Source: Lunularia cruciata
Taxonomy: Eukaryota > Streptophyta > Marchantiopsida > Lunulariales > Lunulariaceae
Length of the DNA stretch: 64,000 nt
Direction: 5' to 3'
Assembly (NCBI GenBank): GCA_948567375.1
Contig: OX419761.1
Coordinates: 31,348,243 to 31,412,242, forward strand
The position numbers and the translations under genes were made by a program. A model generated the notes under the pieces. The model searched no databases. It worked only from the letters and a program-made list of their open reading frames with translations, and was not told the DNA's origin. This document shows positions 31,253 to 42,899 of the stretch, piece by piece (the first letter of the stretch is position 1; each line of letters starts with the position of its first letter).

Positions 31253-33908
31253 TTAGACTAAAGGATATCTGTAGTAATCCCAGTTCAGGGGCCCTGCGGC
31301 TATTTTCATATAAGCGCTGATTGTCTTCAATCCCAGCGAAGACATACCCGTTGCTTTGGTCAATCAGCTTCACGAGATCCATAACACTTTCTTTGTCCTG
31401 TCATTCAGGTAGATATAAAACTTGAATTTCGACTAAACTCCGAAAACTGTTTCCTCAGTGTTTCTTGTTCACGTGTAGATCGAATTTGAGCTCATTTCAA
31501 GGTAAGGTGAATCAGCGAATATTCTTGAGGAAGACGAGGTCAGTCCTAGAACCTGAATATTTAGAGTGGTAAAGTTCACGAGACTGAAGTCCTCTATAAC
31601 TCCGCACAAGTTTCTTGTGAGCATTCTGTCAACCATTCTCACATACGTATGGGTGAGATTGTAAGTTCCAAAGGAGACCGACCAAGCAGCAAGACTTGTG
31701 TAGAATCTCTAGAGTCCTGTCCAAACCTTGGACATGAAATCAAACCAGTCATCACCTTTAGCGCCAAAAGACAATCTTCAGATATTGAGAATTCGAAGAT
31801 GAAGGCTATGCACCTGTATTTTACCGAGCGAGGATCCTCACTGAGATGACCGACCAAGCAGCAAGACTTGTGTAGAATCTCTAGAGTCCTGTCCAAACCT
31901 TGGACATGAAATCAAACCAGTAATCACCTTTAGCGCCAAAAGACAATCTTCAGATATTGAGAATTCAAAGATGAAGGCTATGCACCTGTATTTTACCGAG
32001 TGAGGATCCTCACTGAGATGATACTGAAGATATTGTAGGTCTTGCACGTCGGTGTAAAAGTCTAGATTGAACGCTACAATTCACGAGAAGTTCTGTATAA
32101 GCTAGGGATTTTACAGCATAGATGTGCAGTTTTACCTATTGGAAGACGTAAGCTTGGTATACAGGAAGCTCTATATATTAACTGCTACAATCTTTTCTTG
32201 TAACACTCCTGCAAGCTCAGCAGAAATGATACATCTAATCATGCAAGCAAAGGTCAACATCCATGAAGCAGATGAGAGCCATTTCCTAGAAGAATATTCC
32301 CAAGTGGTCCATAGCTCTCAATTAGGTCGATCTTTGACCAGACATTAATGTGGGGAAGCTCCAGATGTAGCATGGCTGATAGTGATAAGAGCAATGCCCC
32401 AACATACTTTCCAGGATCACTGCAAATATGCATCAACTAAATGCCCAGCTGTGAGCTGCAATAAGATAAAGGGGGATCTTTACAACCAAAACAGCATATT
32501 CTACGCTACCAAATCTTCATACTTATGCCTCGTAAGAACAGATAGATCATATCAATAATGTTTAAGGAACAAACAAACCTGACTTCAAACTTCACTTCAA
32601 GTTTTATTGGTCACACAATCAAGTCATTGCTGCTCATATCGATGAGTGCGGTACATCTACGAGGTATTAGATCCATTGAAGATGATCCTAAACGGTGTTT
32701 TGATTGTTCCCTTGGATGCAAACCTACCCGGTAGTCCCACTTCGTGACCATCTCTGTGATCACATTCTTTGCATTTGCGTGTAATGCGAAAAGCTCCACC
32801 TGGCCGGGAAAATCAAACAGCAGATAATGATCTGCAGGAAATAGAACTACATAATTAAAGAAGGACCTCGACATCAATGATTGTCGACTCGGATCGTGCA
32901 GTGGACGAAGGAAACAAGTCAATTGCAAACTACAGGCATACGGAAAACTGCCATGCACCATGCAGTGACGACAACTTACCCTTGACAAGAGGTTCTAGTT
33001 TAGCCTTTAACCAATCAATGTTCTTCTCCAAGTAGTCCATGCAGTAAACTAAACCTGCGGCAGTCCATCCAAAGCAAGAACATGCCAATACGTTTTGTGT
33101 ACCGCTCCTCCCGGGGGGAAACTACTTGTTAGCAACTTATGCTCAATCACGAGAGACATTCTCGGAGAACCTCTGAACCACCTACTAGAAATCTGTATAC
33201 TCTCTCAGATCATTGCAGTACAAAAGTTGCGTAACTATATCTGCATTAAAGAATATCCATTTCCTGCCGGACAATCTCTTAAACTGGTTACATACGTGGC
33301 TGTTCACCTAAACAAGGTGCGCGTTCTGGCACATATTGAGACAGACAGTAGAAGCAGACCTCCATTAGGACCTAAGTCATGCTCCGCCGTCACATCTTCC
33401 AGCTTAATTAGCTCTTCGATATTGATTGCGCACTCATAACTGGTTTCTTGTCAAGGGCGATTTCACGTGCTAACTCTGCTATCTCATTTCCCCACAACTT
33501 TCAGGAAATAAAAAAATTACTTTCCTCCTAGATGCTGAGTACTGCAGTCGTCCCTAAGTTCTACCTTGAATCATCGTACTCTTCCAGGGTTTCTCAGGAT
33601 ACGGTAGAGTGTCATTTGCAGGGTCAAGATTAATGACAGCAGTTTGCCTGTACTCAAAAGACAAACCACACATTTCTCAGTCATCATCAAAAACTCTACA
33701 GAAACTCAAAATTGACCAACCCCTTCCGCACTAAATTTCACAGTTAGGGGTCTTGAACTGTGAAATTTAGTAAGCGACTTTCAAAGGGAATTCTAAGAAT
33801 TTCCTTCCGAACAGACCTGCCAATGAGCTCGAAGAAGTGAGACAGTCCATGACAGTAGGTCGTCTTCCCAGATCCTGGTGGGCCGATTACGATCTGACCG
33901 AACGGCAT
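31253..33908 (-). pseudogene. GPN-loop GTPase 2 gene, decaying
   Basis: GPN2 is a small GTPase that helps assemble and import RNA polymerase II. Exons read on the minus strand: 33,817-33,908 (start [22 protein letters not shown] with the P-loop), 33,603-33,647 (INLDPAND), 33,360-33,439 (YECAINIEELIKLEDV), 32,980-33,054 ([19 protein letters not shown]), 32,728-32,831 (HYLLFDFPGQVELF, the G3 box), a poorly conserved exon near 32,606-32,660, 32,301-32,419 ([20 protein letters not shown] and SKIDL, the G4 box), 31,986-32,073, 31,553-31,625, and 31,253-31,397 (LVKLIDQSNGYVFAGIE). Most junctions are in phase with GT and AG. Defects: the exon after 32,728 lacks the LIDAHLC-type core and a usable donor, the exon at 32,301 ends before GG instead of GT, an exon end is duplicated, and one base is missing near 31,290, after which the family ending continues in another frame. 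Probably a pseudogene; assembly errors could explain some defects. Confidence 0.82.
31676..32019. repeat. 172-bp tandem duplication inside the GPN2 gene
   Basis: 31,676-31,847 and 31,848-32,019 are adjacent copies with only about three differences. Each contains, on the minus strand, the exon segment HLSEDP and SVKYR with its GT donor. The upstream (right) copy is joined to the true exon; the left one lacks the exon start and acceptor. Confidence 0.92.
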
Positions 33909-34955
33909 GATGTCATTTCGTCTGTCTTTGCCGACAGTCTCCGACTTCAAAAACCACGTCACGAAGCCCTCAAATCTTCTCAAAATCAAAAAGAGAAATC
34001 TATCACAGAAATTTTATAACATAGTTCGCCATTCCATTGCCCAATTCTTCTGTCTTTCCACCAAATAAGATTCCACTCCGCTCAGTTCACTCTCAAATTC
34101 ATAAAAAGTCTAGATCACTCGCGACTATGACCTACTTTGAGCAACTATCAAGAATACTTCGTCCAAGAACCTTGTCCAGTTCTCTCCCGCTTAAAATTAA
34201 TCAGCAATGTTTCCAGAGTCCAATAAACGCTTGAAAATTCCATTACATTCAAATTTTGTCGACGAAACGTAACCTGGAGTAGTTCTTGTTCGTGTTAGTT
34301 AAGATTCCCTCTAAAACTCCTGAACAAGTCGACGATTACAGTCGCGTCCGGAAACGATTGTAGACTGCGACGCGTCTCTCTACAGCCCTTGTTGAGGATT
34401 TCTGGACACCGCCGCGACCGCAGCCTGGCATGTTGCAACGTGTCGCTGGATGTATCTGTGACCTAAATTGCGTCGCGACGAGAATACCAACTTCCATACA
34501 CACTTCCCAAACGTTAGTGGTGCACTCTAAAATTGAAAACTTTTCCAGTTTTCGCTTAGGTAGCTAGAGAAGATCATAGAATATCATAGCTAGAGAAGAT
34601 CATAGGATGTCGGCAGCCTTGAGGAATTACAGTATTCAGTTCATGGCTCTATCACACAAAGCTAAACGGGTTAAAATCTGTGTGGATAGGCCCCTGTGAA
34701 CGGTAGCCATTTATAGCGGACGTTGAAAATAGGAGAATCTGTTGAGGGAACACGAGAAGTTGGACATCACCGGGAACAGGAAGTTCCCTGCGAGTTAGTG
34801 AGCAGACGCTAGCCGTGATAGATAACGCACTCGAACACCTGGGTTGAATCAGCCTCTTAATGAGATTGAGAAAAAGATTTGAATCACCACAAGCAACCCA
34901 TATTCAAAACGGACAATATGCAAAGAAATAGTCCTCAAGCACTTGAGAGACTCGT
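33909..34955. other. Upstream region of the GPN2 gene and downstream region of the glutaredoxin gene
   Basis: No coding sequence recognised. The first few hundred bases should contain the GPN2 promoter; no clear TATA box was found. A short direct repeat GCTAGAGAAGATCATAG occurs twice near 34,562-34,606. Confidence 0.45.
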
Positions 34956-34959
34956 TCGT

Positions 34960-34965
34960 TTTATT
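34960..34965 (-). terminator. Likely polyadenylation signal of the glutaredoxin gene
   Basis: AATAAA on the minus strand, 111 bases downstream of the glutaredoxin stop. Confidence 0.45.
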
Positions 34966-35075
34966 GATAGACTCCATCTGTACACAAGCACGCTTCTTTT
35001 TGAAAATTTACATGGTGCCTGTCAAGTATGGGCTAGTTCTAGGACTTCAAAACCGCCCCATCATACGCTCTACAC

Positions 35076-37997
35076 TTACAGGGCGCCTGCATCTTTCAGG
35101 AGCGGCATCAACTTCCCAGCGTTGTGTTTAGAGACTGTATCTGCACCATTCAAGAGAAACCATGAGTACTTTTGAGATCGTATGAAATGTATTGAACTAT
35201 ACTCCTATACTCAACAAGTGCAGTGTCCACCTTTTATTTAACTACAAGTAGGAGATTCAAACTTGCAGAATAAGTCTCCAGTTGATTCTTGAGAGGGCAG
35301 TATTCAAAAACTTATCATAGATTGTAACCGTTCACGGAAAATAGTCATGGCTACTAGTCAGGCACTCGGATGTTTTGACACAGGAACTGGCATCCAGATG
35401 ATGTACAGCCAATAACTCCATCACTTATACTGGGATGAACACTGAATGATGACAATTCTGCAATAACCAAATGCTTGCTACTTATTTACTTCAAATGTAA
35501 GAGAAGGTTAACTGACCATCACAGCCTCCAACATAGTTTTCTTTGACGAAAACGCTAGGGACAGTGTGCTGTCCTGTCATTTGAGCAAGTGCTGCCTGGA
35601 TTTCATTTCCGTCCTCTGAACAGTGTTGAAATAAGACATGATGAGAAAAGATCAAACTAATTTCGCTCAGTTCAAGTGTTTCTTTAAAATGAAAAGACAG
35701 TCACAGATCTAAGAAGATTGCGTTCCGATTCCTCTTCTTGACAGCAGAGAATAGCAAAGCTACTATCTCTTAAGGAAGGATAGGTCTGAGTATATCAGGA
35801 GGTTGAATGTGACGGTGAATCAAAGTGATCATGCAAATAGCGTTAAATAGCAACAGGACCGACGACTAGATTCAACTGTCATCTTGTATACCGGATCACT
35901 TACTTTGTTCATCGAGCTCGACAACTTTGTACTTGGCTCCCAAGCTTGTAAGCAGCTTTTTCACTTTTGCACAGTAAGGACAGTAGCTTTTGCTGCACAT
36001 ACGAGGAATACATTTGAATAAGAAGCCGTAAATGGATAAACTGCTGATCTGCAGTAATAAAGCCACATAATGGTCAGTTATATTGGCTTCGATTGCCTGG
36101 GCAATGTGACCCTCTCGGAAGATCTTACTTGCAAAATATACCATACAGGTAGAAATTTGTAACGATCATGACAAAAGAGTTCTTTAAGATCTAATAGCAG
36201 GAGGGGAAACGTTTGAATCCCCTAGTGGTGACAATCGCCTCTCGGTGACCAAATTTGAAGTGAAACAGATTCTTCTGCCGCATCCCTGCTTGGGATCGAG
36301 AACGAAACAGTTAGAAGGCACTTCACATGGCTCAATGATGTACGTCAGTTTTGACGTCTGTCAGCCTCTAAAACATTGACGGAAAGAGTATAATCATGTG
36401 TCCATGGGAGTGCATAGGTCCGGCAGTTAATTTGGACGTTCGTCAACCTCATATTTATACTTGTGATGACGGGTCACTTTGGTTGATTGACTGGCGTTAA
36501 TAGGTAACCAGTTCTCGAATTAGGTTATGTAAAGTAAAGAGTTCGGGGTTTACAAATCAATAAGAAAATTTTCACGTTCGTTTTCCACAAAAGAGTGATC
36601 ATCAAATTTAGCTTTTCGTTTTCCTATATATACAACAAAGGAGTGATCATCAAATTTAGCTTATCGTTTTCCTATATATTGATGAACTTTTATGATTTCA
36701 TAATTTTATGATTAATGGAGTTTCAAACAGAAAATCTTATGGAATTAATCACATTAGTAAGGGGAGAAAAAATTTATGAATAAAAAGAAAATATTACACC
36801 CGAGTATTGAAATTGGTTTTCGTTGACAAACCAAGAATATTAATAAAATGCTTTCATTCTTAAGTCACGCATGACCAACATTGAATAACGGTCCAAAAAT
36901 GAAAAAAGATGAAACATATTACATCTGCATCCAGTCTCGAAGGTCAAAAATTAAAATCAAAAATGTATTTACTTGGAAAGATTAAAGACTCGATGTAACG
37001 AAGACGGGAAGTCGACAGGTTCATTATCGGGCAAACCTGTCACAGAAAGGGAATTCCGATAATTTACTTGCACGTTATATCACCCGACCCATTAATCTAA
37101 GAAATTCCCGGTTCGCAAAGGTTCAAACGGAGCTAGAGCTGCCTGACGGATAAGCTCCGGCTGAGGCTTTCAACGTCATGCAGACCTGACGTGCACATTG
37201 AGCTCCGTCAAAATTCTAATTGCCGGACTTTGTCTTTTAGTGGGCCGCCGGAGCCCAAAAGAGCCATGTGAATCGCCTAAGAGTGAGCTTTTATTTACGT
37301 TCATCAAATTTCAGTCAACTGTCTCCTCTGTCAACTCGCAACCGACTAATTTCCTTATTCCACATGTAAGAACCTTCTGTACCGCAAACCTTGCAATCAT
37401 GTTGTAGTAAAGGTATAATCGATCCCTGATTCAGTAGTAGACTCCATCCCAGAAACCTATGCGATTGAATAAACTGAAGGTTGTAAAATCGGCTGTCTAG
37501 ATTAAGAGGGCGCGTAATCATTTCTGTTATTAACAACAGTAAAAACCCATACATTATGCGAGGGCCGTGGATTCCGACAACCTCCCAGCCTCCAAGCACT
37601 CAGGCGACTCAATAGCGGGAAAAGATTCAGTCCCATCCAAGACGAAAGAGTGACGGGGAACAGAGATCAACTCATTCATCGTTCCACCCATAATCCACGG
37701 CCAATACGAGAAACACTTAACTTGCCCCAACAAATAGGGCCCATGAAGATTTCACACCTAGCTCAGAACCGTATTCTCCAGATTTTGTTTTTTGATTGAC
37801 AATCATATAACAAGGACCTCAATCATGCCACTTCAGCTTCTCTGACAAAGATTCCGTATTAGCGACTAATCGGACTCAAAATCCCCTACCGACATCCAAT
37901 CAAACGCTGATTCCAAAGCACCCTCTCCAATTCCGACATACCTGAAAACGATGACTTCATTGCCAGCAACAAGTTCCTTGGCCTTAGCAAGAGCCAT
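35076..37997 (-). CDS. Glutaredoxin, CPYC class, four exons, intact
   Basis: Glutaredoxins reduce protein disulfides and glutathione mixed disulfides with glutathione. Exons on the minus strand: 37,942-37,997 (ATG; MALAKAKELVAGNEVIVF), 35,904-35,992 (KSYCPYCAKVKKLL), 35,517-35,615 (GNEIQAALAQMTGQHTVPSV and NYVGGCD) and 35,076-35,140 (GKLMPLLKDAGAL, stop). Lengths 56, 89, 99 and 65 sum to 309 bases, 102 residues, the normal size. All introns are GT-AG and phases agree. Visible are the active site CPYC, the cis-proline in TVPSV and the GGCD glutathione-binding motif. No signal or transit peptide is seen, so it is likely cytosolic. Intron 1 is about 1.95 kb. It is the best preserved gene in the window together with the dirigent. 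Confidence 0.95.
36591..36682. repeat. 48-bp tandem direct repeat in glutaredoxin intron 1
   Basis: Two adjacent units contain GAGTGATCATCAAATTTAGC followed by TT(T/A)TCGTTTTCCTATATAT, starting at 36,593 and 36,641. Confidence 0.85.
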
Positions 37998-40217
37998 TTC
38001 GAGCCCTCTCCTTTCGTAGAATCGATGTGGGTAGAGAAAAAACTGTCAAATCCTCTCGTCTCCAATTTCACAAACTCTTCTTCTCCCCTCCTCTGGTCTG
38101 CCTTTTCTTCTCCGAAATCTATGTGGGTAGAGAAGAAACTATCAGATCCTCCCGTCTTCAATTAACCAAGCCCTTGTGTCCTCCTCCTCCTCCTCCGGCT
38201 CTGCTCTGATCCACTTGTTTCCTTCCGTTGCCACCAAGCCCTCACAATTAAATTCCCTCCTTTCATCCCAATGAGAGGAGGTAAGAGTCAGGACTTCCAA
38301 ATTAGTGAAGGAGCGTAACCGTACTTGTGAAGGACACGCGTGATCTGCTGACCGGAAAGAACCTGTCGATTCATTGCTTCTGCTTCAAGTCTGGTCCCGG
38401 CCAGATGGCCAGAACCACATGAACTGAACAACGTCCTTACCTTCGTTGGAGTCGCTGTCCGAAGTTGCCTGGTAACATTGTTAATAGACCCCACCTCTAT
38501 GCTTCTGTCAACTGACTGATAGGGCACGATACAGGGGTCCAGCACAGCAGTCAATTTATTCTGTGAACATGTCACTCGAAGGTCGCAATGATCAGCGTTG
38601 TGGACTTCCTATGCGTCGTATTCAGCAATGGAACGGGAGGGCTGTTCTGCTCAGACATTTGAGGGGCATTTAGTGTACTTACTTCAGCGTAGAGTGTGCG
38701 TAGGAGATTATTCTAATGTGTTGGGGTCGACCGGCATTCGTAGGACACAGACGTTAAAACGGTTCCAAGAGGTAAGACAGTTTCAGAAGCAGGAACTGCG
38801 AGTTAGGTGATGCTGAGTAGATCTGTATGCCTATTCTTTTGAAGTGATTTGCGATGTGGAGTGGAATCATTGAACGGTTTTAGCCATAAATTTGGAGATT
38901 CTTTGCTCCATAGATAGAGAGTACTGAGTTTCGAAGCAGCTTCTTTCCTGCGATTGAGACAACGAATTAGGAACTAGTTAGGGGGTAGGTAAGAGGTGGA
39001 ATTTTACGGAGATGCTCTGGTTGACAGATATCTATGGGGTTGTTGATCCGCATTTATAAGATGGGGGAGATTTATTAAGTGTTTATTTTGCTGAACTTTG
39101 TTCCTTGATCATTTCCAGTGAAGGGAGAAAGTAAACTGAATCCATCCACGAAGTTTTAAGGCAATAGGCTTTGAGAATGTTCCAGCACAAATTCATGTGA
39201 AGTCCAATGTTTGATACCTCAATGTTTCTCATACAGACTCTATTGGGGCTTAGCCCCATGTTACCTTTTTTGTCTCTCCCTTGTACGGCTTGATGGGGTC
39301 TTCCCATCCTTCATTTTTCCTACGCGGTCGCCTTTTACCATGTTTGATACCTTGAGATTTCATAACATTAAGTCTGATTGAGAGTGTAAAACTTCCAAAT
39401 CTCAAAACCATACCGACTGATGTTGATTTCGTCTCAGAAAGCAATATCGACTCAACGTTTTAGAAGGTAGAGAATGCTGGAAGATACTATCATGACATGA
39501 TCTAAGAATCCTGAGAGAATTTCAACATGCAGACAGGGTAGGAGTAATTACGGTGACTACAAGAAGATGTAATCTGGAAAGAAGAGAATAAGGCGACCGC
39601 GTAGAGAACACGAAGGATGGGAAGAATGGAATAAGGTTGAAATTACAGCACTTGCTGACAATAGCTCATCTCTCAATCATCGGAGAGCGAAACAAATCAC
39701 ACTTCCACTGCGAGCTTTTACTGTCTGATCAGCGTGTACAATTTCCAAGTTAATGTTATGCGATCATATAAAGAACAAACAACCATAAGGGATTGTTCTC
39801 CTGGTGCATGTCCATCTATTATCACTTCTAAGAGGAGTGGGTTTCGATAAGAACTAGTGATATATACATTTGTCCCTGCCCTATACTCTCTCTTCCTGTG
39901 CTCTAAGTGGGTCGGAAGTTGTAATTACCGGATTAATTCCATATAAACATATAATGAGCCATCAGGGCCGCTCTGGCGGGGTTTCAATCCATGGCCTTTA
40001 TGCTGCTACTGATTCTAATCTGATAGATTTACACTACTGTGGGAACAGGTTTGCATGGTTTGTACATATGTTTGTCCTGCATTCGTTCATAAAATGACAT
40101 CGTCTCTCCCTGACACCCCAAGAGTAAAAGCATCCCCTTCCGTCCACTTCCCTAACGGACAGCGTACAAAGCTTCTTCTGACGCGTGATCCCCTTGATCA
40201 GCGAATGGTTCTGCGAT
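37998..40217. other. Region upstream of the glutaredoxin gene, no gene seen
   Basis: Just upstream (38,020-38,180) is a CT-rich stretch with two similar blocks containing TCTATGTGGGTAGAGAAGAAACT, which may be promoter or 5' leader. The remaining 2 kb has only short frames without motifs (such as 38,288-38,575 on minus). Confidence 0.45.
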
Positions 40218-40556
40218 TTACTTGACCAGCTTCTTTTTCTCCACTGAACGGGTAGGTTGTGAGTGAATGATTCTGCTTGCGGAGATTGAATTACGGAATA
40301 ATAGGCACCTTTCTTTACTCATCACGTGACGAGCTATCGAAGGAAGACCAATTACGGTTAAGTTCGGCAAGGACGATGTCTGAAGTCTTTCCACTGCAGC
40401 TTGGGTGACTTTGCAAGAATGGAGCGCCAAGGAAGTTAAGTTGCTCAAAGGTCGTAGATGCTGCAACCCTGCGTTCGTGATGCGCGAGTTCTTTACATTT
40501 ATTGACACTAGCCCGGTCATACGTGGGTTCAGGAAGTGGCAATGTGTCATCATCAA
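40218..40556 (-). pseudogene. Last exon of a plant leucine-rich-repeat protein, stranded fragment
   Basis: The minus strand reads MTGLVSINVKNSRITNAGLQ, HLRPLSNLTSLALHSCKVTQ and AAVERLQTSSLPNLTVIG. This matches the cysteine-containing LRR end of a conserved plant LRR family (RNI-like, AMN1-related), where the last exon begins around GLVSLNVSNSR. No upstream exons are found to the right before the family B element begins at about 40,975, so the rest of the gene is missing or displaced. The frame runs on past the usual end. Confidence 0.65.
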
Positions 40557-40974
40557 CCAGAGCCGTCAACATATTATGAAACTCTCGAGCTACATTTTAT
40601 AGCACTCGAGTGAATTGTTTATTCTATTCGGTTTTCAATGTCGGTTCCATTGGTACCTAGATTCCATTGATATCTAGATTGAAGACTATGGAGTAGAAGT
40701 TATGAAGATTTCTAGGTTTTCAAGGGTTTAGAATGATCCATATACATTGAGAGTGATGAGGTGGGAATTTTCATTTCTAATCTCTTGATTTTCTATGAGA
40801 CTTTAGTTTGAAAATTTAGGAAATGGAATTTGAAAATTATGAATTTGAAAATTATAGAGTTTGGAGAGATTATATTTTCTTATGTGAGTTGTGATGTGAG
40901 GGGGTGTGGTTTTGTAGGTATGGGGAGATATGGAGGAGTGCATCATGTGTTACTATCTCTATTCTTGTGCTAGT
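40557..40974. other. AT-rich sequence between the LRR fragment and element B3
   Basis: Contains short repeats of GAAAATTATGAATTTGAAAATTA near 40,830-40,855 and no ORF of note. Could be intron of the LRR gene or transposon remnant. Confidence 0.4.
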
Positions 40975-41639
40975 CTCTCCATGTGAGATCTCCACCAAAC
41001 CAGCCTCCAAAAGGTCTCTACTGAATCAATGTCCTCTCCATATCAATATAGCAATAAGGATGTCAGAAAACTGGTGTATTGCTAGTCAACTCAATCCGTA
41101 TACCAAGTCCCTTCAGAGCACTCAAATCCTTCATACTGAAGGCAAAACAAGTCGTGTAGCTCCTCAAGAACCTCCAAACTTTTCATCTTTCCTCTCTTGT
41201 AAGCTTGGGTCCAAGATTTGGCTCCCAAGTACCCTCTGTAACTATTGGAGGAGTGGAAGACATACTGATCGGCTGCTACACTGGGCCCTTGGGAGCAATA
41301 GTGTCATGCACCCAATCACCCGAGGTTCCAACCTCTGTGTGAAAAACTCCCTCCACTCTGGCTGTAAGCTCCACACATCCTCTAGCTGCATCCCAAGTGG
41401 ACCAAGGGTATAATCCAAGTAGCCCACGCTCACGCTCACCTAGATGGACTCCAAGTAGACCACTCTCCCTAGTAGCTACTGGGTGTGTCCCAAGAATACC
41501 ATGTCCACTATGTCCATAGCTCCCAACATGTGCTTGAATCGTCTCGATAGGCATAGGGCTCACAAGTGTCCAAGTGGTGATGCCTATCAAGCGCATCCTA
41601 TGTTACTTTGCCAAACCAAGGCTCACAATCCAGGTCAAA

Positions 41640-42575
41640 CAGTTTAGGTCCATAGCCCAACCTAACACCTTACGCTTGGATGTCTCTAACACTACTAGAA
41701 TAACGGTAATACCGATGTGAAAACCCATCGCCCGCTCTCTCTCATTGGCATTGGGCTCCACCAACTGCTATACCTATGAGTCCCAAATAAGTCTAGGTCC
41801 TCTCTCTTGAAAAGCATGAGAGCCCGAGAAACTCATAAGTGTGGGAAAAATGGCTCTAGGCTGTCCAACTAGGTTCACCACTACCATAAGTGACCTATCA
41901 GCCACTACCACCATCTAAGACTACCGCCCAACATCCAAGATATCATTAACAAGGATGTGGTCTAGTCGTTGAATCCCATCATATGCATGCTATAGAAGGT
42001 AACCTCTTTGGGTAAGAGGTTTGTCCACCAAAGACAAAGATGATGAGTCGGTGATCCTACTCTAACTGCATCTAACACTACAGCAGGTCCCATCCAACAA
42101 TGGACCTGTTGTGTACTCACCACCACTCTAGTGTGAGAATCACCTATCAAAGGAACGATCTCCAACAGGTAAGCTAGAGAAACAAATTAATGAACTTGGA
42201 GATGTCATAGTATCCGTAACATCTCCCAAAACACACCAGAACAAGGATCCTGAAGACCCAAACCTTGGCCAACACGTGTATGTCCCTAACATGGCCATCC
42301 AGAAATCACCAAGTGAATAGGCCCATGTCTTGCCAGATCATGCGCCCCCAGTAAGGAAATGTCTGTTGGTAAGGCCTTCTGGTAACCTCTGACTGTTGAC
42401 ATCGGTAATAACTTAGGATATTGGTAGGCCAAGTGTGCCACATGATGCAGAGAGACTCGCCTAGCAATCTCATCTCTCTTCACATACAAGTACCTATGTA
42501 CTCATATACCTACTTGTAATACAGTAGCTAGTCCGATGCTAATCCCACCAAACAACTCCAATAAACATATCCCCT
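41640..42575 (-). pseudogene. DNA methyltransferase domain in retrotransposon B3
   Basis: Minus-strand motifs: I, CLLELFGGISIGLA; II, YVKRDEIARRVSLHH (acidic Glu of B1 is Lys here); ALPTDISLLGAHDLARHGPI; IV, LVISGWPC followed at once by a TAG (42,286-42,288) where B1 has CAA; GLGLQDPCSGVF; VI, LEIVPLIGDS (Asn of ENV changed to Ile); VIII region damaged (VGSPTHHLCLWW). A motif IX/X remnant lies near 41,640-41,760. The frame is longer than in B1 in places, so the two copies complement each other as evidence for the family. Confidence 0.82.
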
Positions 42576-42899
42576 CTAATGGATATTGCCAAGCAATGAG
42601 TGTGGTATCCAAAGGTGTCAAAGTAATCGACTCTAGAAGCTCATCCTCACACTCATCTACTGATGGTACAAAGGCTCCACTCCAAGCCTATTGCACCAAT
42701 TGATCAACATGTTACTGCAATGCTTCCTCTAAACTCCACAATGGAACATCCAAGGTGGATGCAACAATCCCACTCGTAGTCCAAATCTGAGTGATCTCCT
42801 TTGGTAATGGAGTATCTTCTGCATGGGCGTTCCCCTCCAACAAATCACTAGGCCAAGTAACTGCACCACTGAAAGCTAAAACTGATGTTGCCGTGGTCC

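Noticed and set aside
31110-31382. GPN2 last exon read as one 90-codon frame to 31,110
   Set aside because: After about 31,290 that frame loses family similarity, while the family ending NWDYYRY appears in another frame with a stop at 31,253-31,255, so a one-base loss explains it better.
38288-38575. 95-codon minus-strand frame
   Set aside because: No recognisable domain, signal or splice continuation; codon pattern looks random.
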